NCBI RefSeq assembly: GCF_036174265.1
Contig: NZ_CP108055.1
Coordinates: forward strand, 4,030,001-4,094,000
Source: Streptomyces sp. NBC_00285
GTDB lineage: Bacteria > Actinomycetota > Actinomycetes > Streptomycetales > Streptomycetaceae
DNA length: 64,000 nucleotides
Reading direction: 5' to 3'
Shown here: in pieces, positions 26,201-36,570 of the stretch
Layout of the letters: each line of letters begins with the position of its first letter
Position numbering within the stretch: the first letter of the stretch is position 1
The notes under the pieces: generated by a model
The model's database searches: none
Seen by the model: only the letters and a program-made list of their open reading frames with translations
Told to the model about the DNA's origin: nothing
Position numbers and translations under genes: made by a program

Positions 26201-26610
26201 GCGGCGACGGCCTCCTCCTTGGTGTCGTCCCGGTACCCCTCCAGGAACTCCCGTTCCTCGGCGGTGATCCGGCGAGGCCGCTGCGCCTCGAAGTCGAACG
26301 GTACGACCACCGTCGAGGCCCGTACGTAGACCAGGTCGTCGTCCTTCACCTCGTAGCTGATGGTGAAGGACGCCGCCCTGATCTGCGAGACCCACAGCTC
26401 GATGTCGACCGGGTGGTGCCGGTGGACGAGCTGCCGCTTGTAGTCGATCTCGTGGCGCGCCACCACGGACCCCTGCTGGAAGTCCTTGTCCGGCCGGAAG
26501 AGGAAGTCGATCCGGGCCTCCTCCAGGTAACGGACGAAGACGGCGTTGTTGACATGACCGTAGGCGTCCATGTCGGACCAGCGCAGCGGGCAGCGGTAGA
26601 GGTGGCGCAA
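26197..26610 (-). CDS. Hot-dog fold acyl-CoA thioesterase (4HBT family)
   Basis: 137 residues. The start must be TTG 26610, because an in-frame stop lies two codons upstream and the next Met is inside the catalytic motif. The motif WSDMDAYGHVNNAVFVRYLE is the YbgC/FadM 4-hydroxybenzoyl-CoA thioesterase signature with the catalytic Asp. ARIDFL follows as expected. It would hydrolyse acyl-CoA in the cytoplasm. The gene follows ettA by 6 bp and overlaps the next gene by 4 bp. Confidence 0.87.
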   Translation of the reverse strand: MRHLYRCPLRWSDMDAYGHVNNAVFVRYLEEARIDFLFRPDKDFQQGSVVARHEIDYKRQLVHRHHPVDIELWVSQIRAASFTISYEVKDDDLVYVRASTVVVPFDFEAQRPRRITAEEREFLEGYRDDTKEEAVAA

Positions 26611-26616
26611 GACCGA

Positions 26617-28281
<1,665 letters not shown>

Positions 28282-28512
28282 GAGAAACCGTCCGGCAACT
28301 TGAGATCTGGCAGTGGTGGGATACACCCCATCTTGCCTGAGGTCCACCCTTGGGTGGTAACCCGTTTGGGCGGGGGGCTGTGACCTGGGGGTTCATTGTC
28401 GGCGGCCAATGGGTCGACTGTCACTGTCGGTCACCGCCGACCGGCCCGGGGGAGCCCCGGGCGGCCCGGGGACGGCCCGGCCGGTTCCGGACCTCGACAT
28501 CGGCCCGCGTCG

Positions 28513-28875
28513 TCAGTCGCCGGTCCTGCGCACGGCGAGGAACACGGCGGCAGCCGCTCCGACGGCTCCCGCCACACCCGCCGACCGCATCAGACCGTGC
28601 GACGTGCGCCACGACAGCACCGACCACTTCGACTGCGCCGAGAAGAGCGAGCCCGTGCTCAGCCATGAGCCCGTCGAGATCAGGGACAGGGCCGAACCGA
28701 TCGAGCCGACGGACAGGGCGCTGCCGATCGAGCCGACCGAGAGGGCCGAACCGACGGAGCCGATGGACAGCACCGAGCCCACCGAGCCGATCGACAGCAC
28801 CGAGTCGTGCGACCACAGGGACAGCAGGGACACCGAGGAGGCGTGACGTGCCGGAAGCGCGGTTGGCTTGGTCAT
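28513..28875 (-). CDS. Small protein with Ser/Gly nonapeptide repeats and a C-terminal hydrophobic segment
   Basis: 120 residues from ATG 28875. About residues 19-70 consist of nine-residue repeats of the form S-[V/A]-L-S-[I/V]-G-S-[V/I]-G: SVLSIGSVG twice, SALSVGSIG twice, then decaying copies (SALSLISTG, SWLSTGSLF). The strict alternation of small polar and aliphatic residues suggests a beta-solenoid or an amyloid-like stack. A C-terminal stretch VAGAVGAAAAVFLAV followed by RR could anchor it in the membrane. There is no N-terminal signal peptide. I do not know the function. Confidence 0.65.
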   Translation of the reverse strand: MTKPTALPARHASSVSLLSLWSHDSVLSIGSVGSVLSIGSVGSALSVGSIGSALSVGSIGSALSLISTGSWLSTGSLFSAQSKWSVLSWRTSHGLMRSAGVAGAVGAAAAVFLAVRRTGD

Positions 28876-28918
28876 GCCGCCATTCTGCCCGTCACTCCCC
28901 GTCGCCGACCCTCCGCGG

Positions 28919-30331
28919 TCAGTCGTGCGTCCCGTTCTGCTTCCTGCCCGTGAGGACCAGGGCCGCGCCCCCGATCACGACCAGCGCGATGGCGGTGCCG
29001 GCGATCAGCGGGGTCGTGGCGGAACCACCGGTCTCGGCGAGGTTGACGTCGGCGGAGGGTGCGGCCACCGTCGCCGGACTGGGCTCACTGAGGGTCTGGG
29101 TCGTGGCGCCCGTGTCACCGCCGCGGGTGCGGCAGTCGAGGACTCCGGTGAACCGCTTCGCGAACCCGTCGGGACCCTTGATCGTGAAGTCGTACGCCTG
29201 GTCCTCCTGCAGCGGGACCGTCACCGTGCGGGACTCGCCCGCCGCGATGGCGTACTCCGTGCCCATCAGCTCGAACCCGAACTCCTCGTCGCCCTGGTTG
29301 GTCGCCGTGATGTCCAGGCCGCCCTCGGTGCAGTTGCGGGCCGCGGAGAGGGCCGGTACGGCACCCTGCTTCGCCCAGGTCGCACTCGCCGTCGCCGAGA
29401 CCGTCGACTCGCTGGAACCGGCGAGGATCTGCGTCTGGCTCCGGCTCTCGGAGGCGAACGCGCGGCCCACCGGCACCGTGGTCGAGGCCTGGACGGCGAG
29501 GTCGGCCGAACCCGCCGCCGCGTCCTCGGGGACGTCGAAGTAGAGCTCGCTGCCGTTACTGGCGGAGGTCACCGGCTTGCCGTCCTTGCCGACGATCCGC
29601 ACCCCGCTCGTGGCCGCGTCCGCCGGAGGACTGACCGTCACACCGGCCGCGTTGGTGTGCACCGTCACCGGGCCGAGCAGCTCGCCGGGGTGGCCGGAGA
29701 CCGCGGGCGGGTCGAGCGTCAGTGAGGCCGCCGGCTCCGCGACGCCACGGGCGCTCTTCTGGAGGTAGTCCGCGAGCTTCTCGGCCTGCGGGTCGGCGGC
29801 GTCCACGTCCGCGGCGTCCGAGTAGCGCCAGATCGCGACCTGGGTCCCGGCCGCCGCGTCCTGCTCGGTGAGGCCCGCGGGGATGCCGGCCTCGGCGGCG
29901 AGCGCCGCGAGGTCGTTCACCTGGGGGTAGGAGTTCTGGAGGATCCAACGGATCTTGCCGGCGTCCTTGTTGGTGCCCAGCGAGGTGCCGCTCCAGTCGG
30001 TCTCGTGGTACTTGGCGTCCTTCTGCGTGGGGTTGTAGAGGTCGACGCAGTACGTCTGAAGGGTTCCGCCGCCCTCCACCGACATCTCGAAGAGCCCGGC
30101 CGACACCTGGAGATCGCCGTCGGTGCCGTGTATCACCGCGTCGCCGTAGGTCTTCAGGCCTCCTATGGTGGCGGTGGCCCCTCTCTGGTTCTGTGCCGTG
30201 TCGTCCGCCGACGCCGTACCGGCGGCAGCCACCGTCACACCGGCGGCGAGTAGGCCGGAGACGAACGTGACGGCCGCGAGGCGAGCCGCCCCTCGTCCAC
30301 GCATGGACAGCGCGGAGAACGCAGAAAACAA
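28919..30331 (-). CDS. Thioester (TQXA) domain surface protein with LAETG sorting signal
   Basis: 470 residues from TTG 30331, supported by CGAAGGGG 6 nt upstream; ATG 30304 would also leave a signal peptide. The signal (ARLAAVTFVSGLLAAGVTVAAAGTASA) ends near residue 43. A thioester domain follows: the Cys is in TYCVDLYNPT and the partner Gln in GTQVAIWRYSD, the TQXA signature of Gram-positive adhesins that can bind host or surface molecules covalently. Two beta-rich regions follow, then LAETGG, a helix (PLIAGTAIALVVIGGAALVL) and GRKQNGTHD. LAXTG is the motif recognised by class E sortases of Streptomyces. It should be a wall-anchored surface protein. Confidence 0.87.
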   Translation of the reverse strand: MFSAFSALSMRGRGAARLAAVTFVSGLLAAGVTVAAAGTASADDTAQNQRGATATIGGLKTYGDAVIHGTDGDLQVSAGLFEMSVEGGGTLQTYCVDLYNPTQKDAKYHETDWSGTSLGTNKDAGKIRWILQNSYPQVNDLAALAAEAGIPAGLTEQDAAAGTQVAIWRYSDAADVDAADPQAEKLADYLQKSARGVAEPAASLTLDPPAVSGHPGELLGPVTVHTNAAGVTVSPPADAATSGVRIVGKDGKPVTSASNGSELYFDVPEDAAAGSADLAVQASTTVPVGRAFASESRSQTQILAGSSESTVSATASATWAKQGAVPALSAARNCTEGGLDITATNQGDEEFGFELMGTEYAIAAGESRTVTVPLQEDQAYDFTIKGPDGFAKRFTGVLDCRTRGGDTGATTQTLSEPSPATVAAPSADVNLAETGGSATTPLIAGTAIALVVIGGAALVLTGRKQNGTHD

Positions 30332-30661
30332 GGAATTCCCCTTCGAGCAGGACCCGTTGACGAGCGGGTGGCGGTCCCACCAGCAGAATCAGCAGCCCCG
30401 AGAGCCGTGTTCGGCATCCTAGGGACGCGGCCGCGCCCCTCTTCCCGGGGATGCGGTCGGAAGATCGATCCGACTCGGAATCGTTATCGCCAACACCCTT
30501 CACCGGCAGGGCTTATCGACAAAGCGACCGGCGGTTTCCGGAATGCATTCGCCGATAAGCCGTACTTCGGTCAGGCCGTAGCGACAGCCGGATTCGGAGC
30601 GGGAGTGGGCGTGGAAGCCGGAGTGGGAGTCGGAACCAGCGCCGAGTCCGCACCCCCGATG
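30332..30661. other. 330-bp intergenic region with a 9-bp inverted repeat
   Basis: No gene is supported here. The right side faces the ssbB stop, the left side the start of the TQXA gene, so it should hold the TQXA promoter and the ssbB 3' end. GGCTTATCG at 30510-30518 is matched by CGATAAGCC at 30553-30561, arms of 9 bp around 34 bases. About 30590-30650 is a purine-rich stretch with repeated GGAGTGGG. I see no T-rich tail that would make a standard terminator. Confidence 0.5.
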
Positions 30662-31135
30662 TCACGCCACCCCGACGGGCTCCTGCCGGACCGCCGTCTC
30701 GTCCGCCGTCTCGTCCGGCGGGGTCTCCCAGGCCGGCTCCGGCTGCGCGGTCGCACCGGCGACGGCGTTCTCCGGCCGCTGTGTGCGCCGGAAGGCCGAG
30801 GTGCCGCGTGCGAGGTCGTGGCCGATCGCCACCGCGTCGATGTCGGCCGAGGTCCAGGACGGCTGTCCCTCGCGTCCTTCCGAACGCACCTTCAACCGGC
30901 CCTGGACGACCACCGGATCACCCACGTTGAGCGATCCCGACACGTTCGTGGCGAGCTGGCGGTTGGCCCACACCGTGAAGAAGTTGGTGTGACCGTCCGT
31001 CCATTCGTTCTTCTCACGGTCCAGATAGCGCGCGGTCGCCGCCAGCCGGAACCGCACCGAAGCGCCCGTCGCCAACTCCCGGTACACCGGCTGCGTCGCC
31101 ACGTTGCCCACCGCGCAGATCATCGTCTCGTTCAT
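30662..31135 (-). CDS. ssbB: Single-stranded DNA-binding protein SsbB (sporulation paralogue)
   Basis: 157 residues from ATG 31135 with GGAGGGG upstream. An OB fold fills about residues 1-110: MICAVGNVATQPVYRELATG, VRFRLAATARYLD, FFTVWANRQLATNV, GDPVVVQGRLKVR. The C-terminal 45 residues are short and end in RQEPVGVA, so the acidic DDIPF tip that recruits repair and replication partners in normal SSB is missing. This length and missing tip fit Streptomyces SsbB, which is needed for chromosome segregation in sporulation. It lies 279 bp downstream of dynB, a sporulation gene. Confidence 0.85.
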   Translation of the reverse strand: MNETMICAVGNVATQPVYRELATGASVRFRLAATARYLDREKNEWTDGHTNFFTVWANRQLATNVSGSLNVGDPVVVQGRLKVRSEGREGQPSWTSADIDAVAIGHDLARGTSAFRRTQRPENAVAGATAQPEPAWETPPDETADETAVRQEPVGVA

Positions 31136-31314
31136 CTCGGGGAACCCCTCCCGGACATGCGTACGGGCCCGTCCCGTACGGCTGCTGCTGTCTGCGTGCC
31201 GACCGCGTCACCGCGATCGCCGCGAAGCCAGACTGCCTCCGTCGGGCCGGGCCCGCTGAGCCCTGTGGACCGTCCACCGGTTGTGGAAAACCCCGCCACC
31301 CGAACGAGGGACCG

Positions 31315-31390
31315 GTCCACGAGATGCCCGGTGCACGAGGAAACCCGTGCACGAGCAAGCCACCGATCGACGAGTCCACGAGTCCACGAG
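31315..31390. repeat. Cluster of GTSCACGAG nonamers between dynB and ssbB
   Basis: GTCCACGAG or GTGCACGAG occurs at 31315, 31331, 31347, 31374 and 31382, with a variant ATCGACGAG at 31366. Spacings are 16, 16, 19, 8 and 8 bp. The surrounding intergenic space also holds TGTGGA at 31264 and 31282 and TCCACA at 31399, the core of Streptomyces DnaA boxes, but with poor matches at the other positions. The region is non-coding and lies just upstream of the ssbB start. Role unknown. Confidence 0.65.
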
Positions 31391-31414
31391 CAACCCGATC
31401 CACAGGGGCACCCG

Positions 31415-33346
31415 TCACCCCACCCCGACGACCCTCCCGTACTGCTCCCGGACCTCCCGGTAGCGCAGCAGTTCCGCCGCCACCGGATCCAGCACTCGCG
31501 CCCGGCCGCATCCGGCCGCCGCCTCCCGCAGCCGTCGTTCCGCGTCCGTCCCGTACCGCCGGGCCGGCCCCCGCGCCGCGATCCGGCAGCTCCACTCGAC
31601 GAGCGGGCCACCGATGATGCCGGCCACCATCAGCAGCACCGGAACCCCCAGGTTCGGCGCCATGACCCCGGCGATCTGGGCCACCAGCCACAGCCCGCCG
31701 ACGATCTGAAGGAGCGTCATGGAGGCCTGTGCCAGGACGGCCACCGGCCACCAGCCCGGACGCGGCGGCCTGCCCGGGGGCAGCCAGGCCCGTGCCGTCA
31801 GCTCGTCCAGCGCCTCGGACAGCCCCTGGGAGCCGCGTACGGCCGCCTCGCGAACCGCCAGTGCCCACGGCGCGGGGAGGCCCACCGAGGCCCGGTCGGC
31901 GAGCGTCCGTACGGCCTGCTCGACCCGTTGCCGCGCGGTCGCCTCCTCGTCGGCCTGGGCGCGCAGCGACAGCCGGCCCGTGGCGGGTTCCCGCCGGTCC
32001 TGGTACCAGCGCCACAACCGCAACCAGGGAGTTCCGCACGCGCGGTTGGCGTTGCGCAGCCAGGCGCGTTCGGCGGCCTCGCCCGCCGCGGTGGCGCCGA
32101 CCGCGTCCGCGAGCCGGGCGGCGAAGTCGTCGCGCGCCTCCTCGCTGAGCCCGGTGCGCCGCGCCGTCGCGTAGACGGGCCGCAACCGCCACGCGGCCGC
32201 GTCCACATCGGCGGCGATCCGCCGCGCCGGGGCCCCGCGCTCGGCCACGAACTGGCCGAGCGCCTCCCGCAGTTCACCGACGCCGTCCCCGGTCAGCGCC
32301 GACAGGGCGAGCACGGTGGCGCCCGGTTCGCCGTACTCGCCCAGTGCGATTCCGTCCTCGTCGAGCAGCCGCCGCAGGTCGTCGAGGACCTGTTCGGCGG
32401 CTTCCCCGGGCAGCCGGTCGATCTGGTTGAGGACGACGAACATGACCTCCGCGTGGCCCGCCATGGGCCGCAGATAGCGCTCGTGCAGCATGGCGTCGGC
32501 GTACTTCTCGGGGTCGACGACCCAGATGACGGCGTCGACGAGCGCAAGGATCCGGTCCACGTGCTCGCGGTGCTGGACGGCGGCGGAGTCGTGGTCGGGC
32601 AGATCGACCAGGACGAGCCCGCGCAACTGGGCCTCCGACTCGGCGGTCTGCAGCGGGCGCCGCCGCAGCCGGGGCGGGATGCCGAGCCGTTCGATGAGGC
32701 TGGCCGAGCCGTCGCTCCAACTGCACGCGATCGGTGCGGCGGTGGTGGGCCGGCGTACGCCGGTCTCCGAGATGGCCACTCCGGCGAGCGCGTTGAACAG
32801 CTGCGACTTGCCGCTGCCCGTAGCGCCCGCGACGGCCACGACGGTGTGCTGCCCGGAGAGTTTGCGCCGGGCGGCCGCCTCGTCGAGCACCTGCCCGGCC
32901 TCGGCGAGCGTCCGGCTGTCGAGCCGGGCCCGCGAGAGCCCGATCAGCTCCCGCAGCGCGTCCAGACGCGAGCGCAGGGGGCCGTCGTACGCCAGCGGGG
33001 CCGCGGGGGGCGCGTTGTGGCCGCGGACCTCCGCGACGACTGCCTGCTCGGTCTCGGCGGTGACGCGTCGCGCGATGAGCCCGTCGTCCCAGGTGCCGCC
33101 GGAGTCGCCGTCGGCAGGCGGTTCGGCACCGGCCGCTCCTTCGGGGACCGGCCCGGCCTCTGCGCGCGTGTGCCTGACGTCGTCCCGCCCGTCACCGGCG
33201 TCCACGCGCGCGGGCCCGTCGTCGCCCTTGGAATCGGTCCCGCCCTCCGGCAGGGGCTTCTCGGCCGGCGACTCCCCCTCCCCCGGCTCTCCCGGTACGG
33301 CGTCCCCCGCCTGCTCCGTGTGGTCCTGATCCGTGACGGCGGTCAT
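31415..33346 (-). CDS. dynB: Membrane dynamin-like GTPase DynB
   Basis: 643 residues from ATG 33346. An acidic, disordered first 100 residues precede a GTPase domain: G1 GATGSGKSQLFNAL, G3 VDLPDHDS, G4 NQIDRLPG. A long helical stalk-like region follows, then two membrane helices (WWPVAVLAQASMTLLQIVGGLW region and VPVLLMVAGIIGGPLVEW region) and a basic C-terminus. The start lies 3 bp before the dynA stop, with the ribosome site GGAGAGG inside dynA, so the two are translationally coupled. In S. venezuelae DynA and DynB stabilise FtsZ rings at sporulation septa; DynB is the membrane partner. The assignment rests on tandem order, membrane helices and ssbB next door. Confidence 0.83.
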   Translation of the reverse strand: MTAVTDQDHTEQAGDAVPGEPGEGESPAEKPLPEGGTDSKGDDGPARVDAGDGRDDVRHTRAEAGPVPEGAAGAEPPADGDSGGTWDDGLIARRVTAETEQAVVAEVRGHNAPPAAPLAYDGPLRSRLDALRELIGLSRARLDSRTLAEAGQVLDEAAARRKLSGQHTVVAVAGATGSGKSQLFNALAGVAISETGVRRPTTAAPIACSWSDGSASLIERLGIPPRLRRRPLQTAESEAQLRGLVLVDLPDHDSAAVQHREHVDRILALVDAVIWVVDPEKYADAMLHERYLRPMAGHAEVMFVVLNQIDRLPGEAAEQVLDDLRRLLDEDGIALGEYGEPGATVLALSALTGDGVGELREALGQFVAERGAPARRIAADVDAAAWRLRPVYATARRTGLSEEARDDFAARLADAVGATAAGEAAERAWLRNANRACGTPWLRLWRWYQDRREPATGRLSLRAQADEEATARQRVEQAVRTLADRASVGLPAPWALAVREAAVRGSQGLSEALDELTARAWLPPGRPPRPGWWPVAVLAQASMTLLQIVGGLWLVAQIAGVMAPNLGVPVLLMVAGIIGGPLVEWSCRIAARGPARRYGTDAERRLREAAAGCGRARVLDPVAAELLRYREVREQYGRVVGVG

Positions 33347-33349
33347 CGG

Positions 33350-34957
33350 TCACCTCTCCTTCTGAAGTACGGACAGCGCGGCGATGAGTTGGGCCTGGGG
33401 TTCGGGGTGTACGTCGAGGGCGTCGAGCGGGGCGAGCCGACGCTCGCGTTCGGCGTGCACGACCCGGTCGAGGTGGTCGGCGAGCAGCCGTCCGCCCCGG
33501 TCGCGCAGGCGCAGGGCCCCGTGGGCGCCGATCCGCTCGGCGAGCCCCTCACCGGCGACCCGTGCCCGGCGTCCGCCGAGCAGCGCGGTGGCGACGACGG
33601 CGGCGATCGTCTCGGGGTCCGGCGCGACACCGCGGTCGAAATCGCGGACCTCTTCCTCGGCGTACTCCTCCAGCTCGCGCCGCCAGCGTCGTACGGCCAT
33701 CCCGATCCGGTGTTCGGCGCCCTCCAGGGCCGGTTCACGGTTCGCCAGCTCCGGCGCGCCCGCGGCCGGTTCACGCCGCCAGGCCTCGTCGATTCGTTCG
33801 TCGGCGGCGGTGACGGCGCACAACAGCAGGGCGCCCAGGCTCTCCACCAGGGCGTCCAGGAGCTCGGCGGCGGTGCAGTCGAGGGGGAAGGCCCGCCAGC
33901 GCTTGAGGGCGTCACCGGCGAGCACGGCACCGGCCTGGAGCCGGCCCCGCACGCGTGCGTACTCGCTGTCGTACGCCCCCTCGACGGCGGAGGTGAGCCG
34001 CGTCGCGGCCGCGTACTGGGCGGCGGCCGCACCGGCCAGCTCGGGCATCCGGGACTTGAGGGAGGCGAGGATGCCGTGGGCCGTACGGGCGACAGCGTGC
34101 TGCCGAGCCGTCGGGTCCTGCACCTGGTGGACGAGCCAGGCCCGCAGCGGTGCCACCGCGGTGGCCGGGAGCAGTCCCCCGCCCCAGGCCGACTCGGGCA
34201 GTTCCGGCACTGTGAACCGGGGCACCTCCCCGAGGCCCGCCTTGGTGAGCAGGGCGCCGTACTGCCGTGAGACCTCGGAGACGACCTGGTGCGGGACGCG
34301 GTCCAGGACGGTCACGAGCATGGCGTCGTACTCCTTGGCGGTGCGCAGGAGATGCCAGGGCACGGCGTCGGCGTAGCGGGCGGCCGTGGTGACCATGATC
34401 CAGACGTCGGCCGCGCAGATCAGTTCGGCGGCGAGGACGCGGTTGTCGGCGACCAGGGAGTCGACGTCGGGCGCGTCGAGAAGTGCGAGGCCCGGTGGAA
34501 GGGTGTCCGCGGTCTCGACGCGCAGAACGCGGGCGGGGTTCTCGCCGGGCAGCAGGAGTTCGTCCCCCGGCTCGTCGTGGGGCACCCACACGCGTGTGAG
34601 GTCGGGCAGCACGCGCATTCCGCTGAACCAGTGATGGTCCTCCGGATGGCAGACCAGCACCGGTGTCCGCGTGGTCGGGCGCAGCACGCCCGCCTCGCTC
34701 ACCCGTCGCCCCACAAGGGAGTTGACGAGGGTCGACTTGCCGGCCCCGGTGGAACCGCCCACCACGGCCAGCAAGGGAGCTTCGGGGTCCCTCAACCGGG
34801 GCACCAGATAGTCGTCGAGCTGGGCGAGCAGTTCGTCGCGGTTGGCACGCGCGCGTGGGGCCCCCGCCAGGGGCAGCGGGAAGCGTGCGGCGGCGACACG
34901 GTCGCGCAGGGCGGAGAGTGCGTCGAGCAGCTGAGGCCGTACGTCCAAGGTCACCAC
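33350..34957 (-). CDS. dynA: Dynamin-like GTPase DynA
   Basis: 535 residues from GTG 34957; GTG 34954 and a longer ATG start near 35000 are alternatives, and no strong ribosome site decides. The GTPase signature is [18 protein letters not shown] (G1), [12 protein letters not shown] (G3) and [10 protein letters not shown] (a divergent G4 where NKxD is expected). The rest is helical without membrane segments. It is the first gene of the dynA-dynB pair. The protein would co-assemble with DynB at the division septum during sporulation (known for S. venezuelae, inferred here). Confidence 0.8.
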   Translation of the reverse strand: MVTLDVRPQLLDALSALRDRVAAARFPLPLAGAPRARANRDELLAQLDDYLVPRLRDPEAPLLAVVGGSTGAGKSTLVNSLVGRRVSEAGVLRPTTRTPVLVCHPEDHHWFSGMRVLPDLTRVWVPHDEPGDELLLPGENPARVLRVETADTLPPGLALLDAPDVDSLVADNRVLAAELICAADVWIMVTTAARYADAVPWHLLRTAKEYDAMLVTVLDRVPHQVVSEVSRQYGALLTKAGLGEVPRFTVPELPESAWGGGLLPATAVAPLRAWLVHQVQDPTARQHAVARTAHGILASLKSRMPELAGAAAAQYAAATRLTSAVEGAYDSEYARVRGRLQAGAVLAGDALKRWRAFPLDCTAAELLDALVESLGALLLCAVTAADERIDEAWRREPAAGAPELANREPALEGAEHRIGMAVRRWRRELEEYAEEEVRDFDRGVAPDPETIAAVVATALLGGRRARVAGEGLAERIGAHGALRLRDRGGRLLADHLDRVVHAERERRLAPLDALDVHPEPQAQLIAALSVLQKER

Positions 34958-35279
34958 ATGCGAAGAATGCCCAATTTTAGGGGATTTCTGAAGCATATGA
35001 GCATGTCTGCGCGCCGACCAGACACAAGGGATGGAAGGGACGACTGGGACGTAGGCACAGTCCAGGCATAACGAGTGCACAACACCCGGTGCGTGAGGTG
35101 CCAAAAGCGATGCACGATTCGTACCTGCCTGCGATTATCAGGACCGCTTCACTGAACCTCCACATCGAGCCACGGAAGTGAAGCAACAGGGACAAGGTCG
35201 TGGGAGCCCTATCCTTGTCCCCGGCAACGTCACGGAACGGCCCACACCCGGGCACCCACGACAGAGGCCACCACACCCG
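34958..35279. other. 322-bp intergenic region with promoters and a 9-bp inverted repeat
   Basis: The stretch between the dynA start and the tRNA has no supported gene. It must hold the dynA promoter and the tRNA promoter; 34965-35000 is A+T-rich (CCAATTTTAGGGGATTTCTG), fitting a dynA promoter. GGGACAAGG at 35189-35197 and CCTTGTCCC at 35213-35221 form a perfect inverted repeat about 60 bp upstream of the tRNA. An open frame on the minus strand runs through the tRNA and is not a gene. Confidence 0.5.
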
Positions 35280-35355
35280 GCCCCCGTAGCTCAGTGGATA
35301 GAGCAGGCGCCTTCTAAGCGCTTGGCCGCAGGTTCGAGTCCTGCCGGGGGCGCCA
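35280..35355 (+). tRNA. tRNA-Arg (anticodon TCT), CCA encoded
   Basis: A full cloverleaf can be folded. The acceptor GCCCCCG (35280-35286) pairs with CGGGGGC (35345-35351), and the D arm has GCTC/GAGC. The anticodon stem is GGCGC/GCGCT with loop CTTCTAA (anticodon TCT), and the T arm GCAGG/CCTGC has loop TTCGAGT. The discriminator base is G35352 and CCA is encoded at 35353-35355. It reads AGA (and perhaps AGG), rare codons in this high-GC genome. Confidence 0.95.
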
Positions 35356-35610
35356 CACGGCGGCAAAGTTGGCCGAAATGATCGTCGGCCACCCATACGA
35401 ACCCGGCCGCAACCCTCACATTTCGTCCCCGGTGTCCGCTTCGACCGGGCCCCGCTTCCCTCTGCTCCACCCCGGCTCCCTCATCAGCCCAGCGGCCCCG
35501 GCCCTCCGGGGCGACCCGGATCCTGCGCGACCGCCCCTGTCACTGCCGCCGCGTAGAGTCGATCACCTGGGCCGGACCCCGCCGGGTCCGGGCGAGGGAG
35601 AGGGATCGAC

Positions 35611-36570
35611 ATGCAACTGCGGTGTGCCGTACTCGACGACTTCCAGGGCGTGGCGACCGAGCTCGCGGACTGGTCAGCGCTCGCGGACCGGGTCGAAGTC
35701 GTCTCCTACGACACCCACTTCGCCGACGAGGACGCCCTGGCCGCCGCGCTCGCCGACGCCGACATCGTGGTCACCCTGCGCGAACGCGTCCCCTTCCCCG
35801 GCTCCCTCATCGCCCGTCTGCCCCGGCTGAAGCTGCTCATCGCCTCCGGCATGCGCAACAGCGTCATCGACTACGCGGCCGCCGAGGCGCACGGCGTGAC
35901 CGTCTGCGGTACGGCGAGTTCCTCGACTCCGCCGGTCGAGCTGACCTGGGCGCTGCTGCTGGGCCTGGCCCGCGGGATCGTCGAGGAGAGCAACGCCCTG
36001 CGCACGGAAGGCCCCTGGCAGTCCACCGTCGGCGCCGACCTGTACGGCCGCCGGCTCGGGCTGCTCGGCCTCGGGAAGATCGGCGGCTCGATGGCGCGGA
36101 TCGGGCTCGCCTTCGGCATGGAGGTGAGCGCGTGGAGCCAGAACCTCACCGAGGAGCGCGCCGAGGAGGTGGGCGTGGACCGGGCCGGGTCCCTGGAAGA
36201 GCTGCTCGCGGAAAGCGACTTCGTCTCCGTGCACCTCGCCCTGGGCGACCGCACCCGAGGCCTGCTCGGCCCCGCCGAACTCGCTCTCCTCAAGCCCACC
36301 GCCTACCTGGTCAACACCTCGCGCGCGGCGATCGTCGACCAAGACGCGCTCCTCGCCGCCCTGCACGAGGGCCGTATCGCGGGCGCGGGCGTCGACGTCT
36401 TCGACACCGAGCCCCTGCCCGCCGGCCATCCGATGCGCACGGCCCCGCGACTGCTGGCGACCCCGCACCTCGGCTATGTCTCGCGGGCCAACTACGCGAC
36501 GTACTACGGCCAGGCCGTCGAGAACATCCAGGCGTACCTGGCGGGCTCACCCGTCCGACGGCTCCCCTGA
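35611..36570 (+). CDS. D-2-hydroxyacid dehydrogenase family protein
   Basis: 319 residues from ATG 35611; GGGAGAGGGATCGAC is the ribosome site. The NAD-binding loop is GRRLGLLGLGKIGGSMARIG. Catalytic residues of the family are in place: Arg in NTSRAAIVDQDAL, Glu in VDVFDTEPLPAGHP and His in ATPHLGYVSRANY. Substrate not predictable; the family includes phosphoglycerate, glycerate and glyoxylate enzymes. About 255 bp separate it from the tRNA. Its 3' end overlaps the convergent DUF2087 gene by 24 bp. Confidence 0.87.
   Translation: MQLRCAVLDDFQGVATELADWSALADRVEVVSYDTHFADEDALAAALADADIVVTLRERVPFPGSLIARLPRLKLLIASGMRNSVIDYAAAEAHGVTVCGTASSSTPPVELTWALLLGLARGIVEESNALRTEGPWQSTVGADLYGRRLGLLGLGKIGGSMARIGLAFGMEVSAWSQNLTEERAEEVGVDRAGSLEELLAESDFVSVHLALGDRTRGLLGPAELALLKPTAYLVNTSRAAIVDQDALLAALHEGRIAGAGVDVFDTEPLPAGHPMRTAPRLLATPHLGYVSRANYATYYGQAVENIQAYLAGSPVRRLP

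Noticed and set aside
31264..31404. Possible DnaA boxes near ssbB
   Set aside because: Only the TCCACA/TGTGGA core is present; the three leading positions match the Streptomyces consensus poorly, so an origin-like role is not claimed.
35280..35355. tRNA-Arg as an attachment site of an integrated element
   Set aside because: No integrase, no second copy of the tRNA 3' end and no break in base composition nearby.
34977..35396. 139-codon minus-strand frame across the tRNA-Arg gene
   Set aside because: It translates the antisense of a tRNA (GRTRTCG-type sequence often seen in false calls), so it is not a gene.
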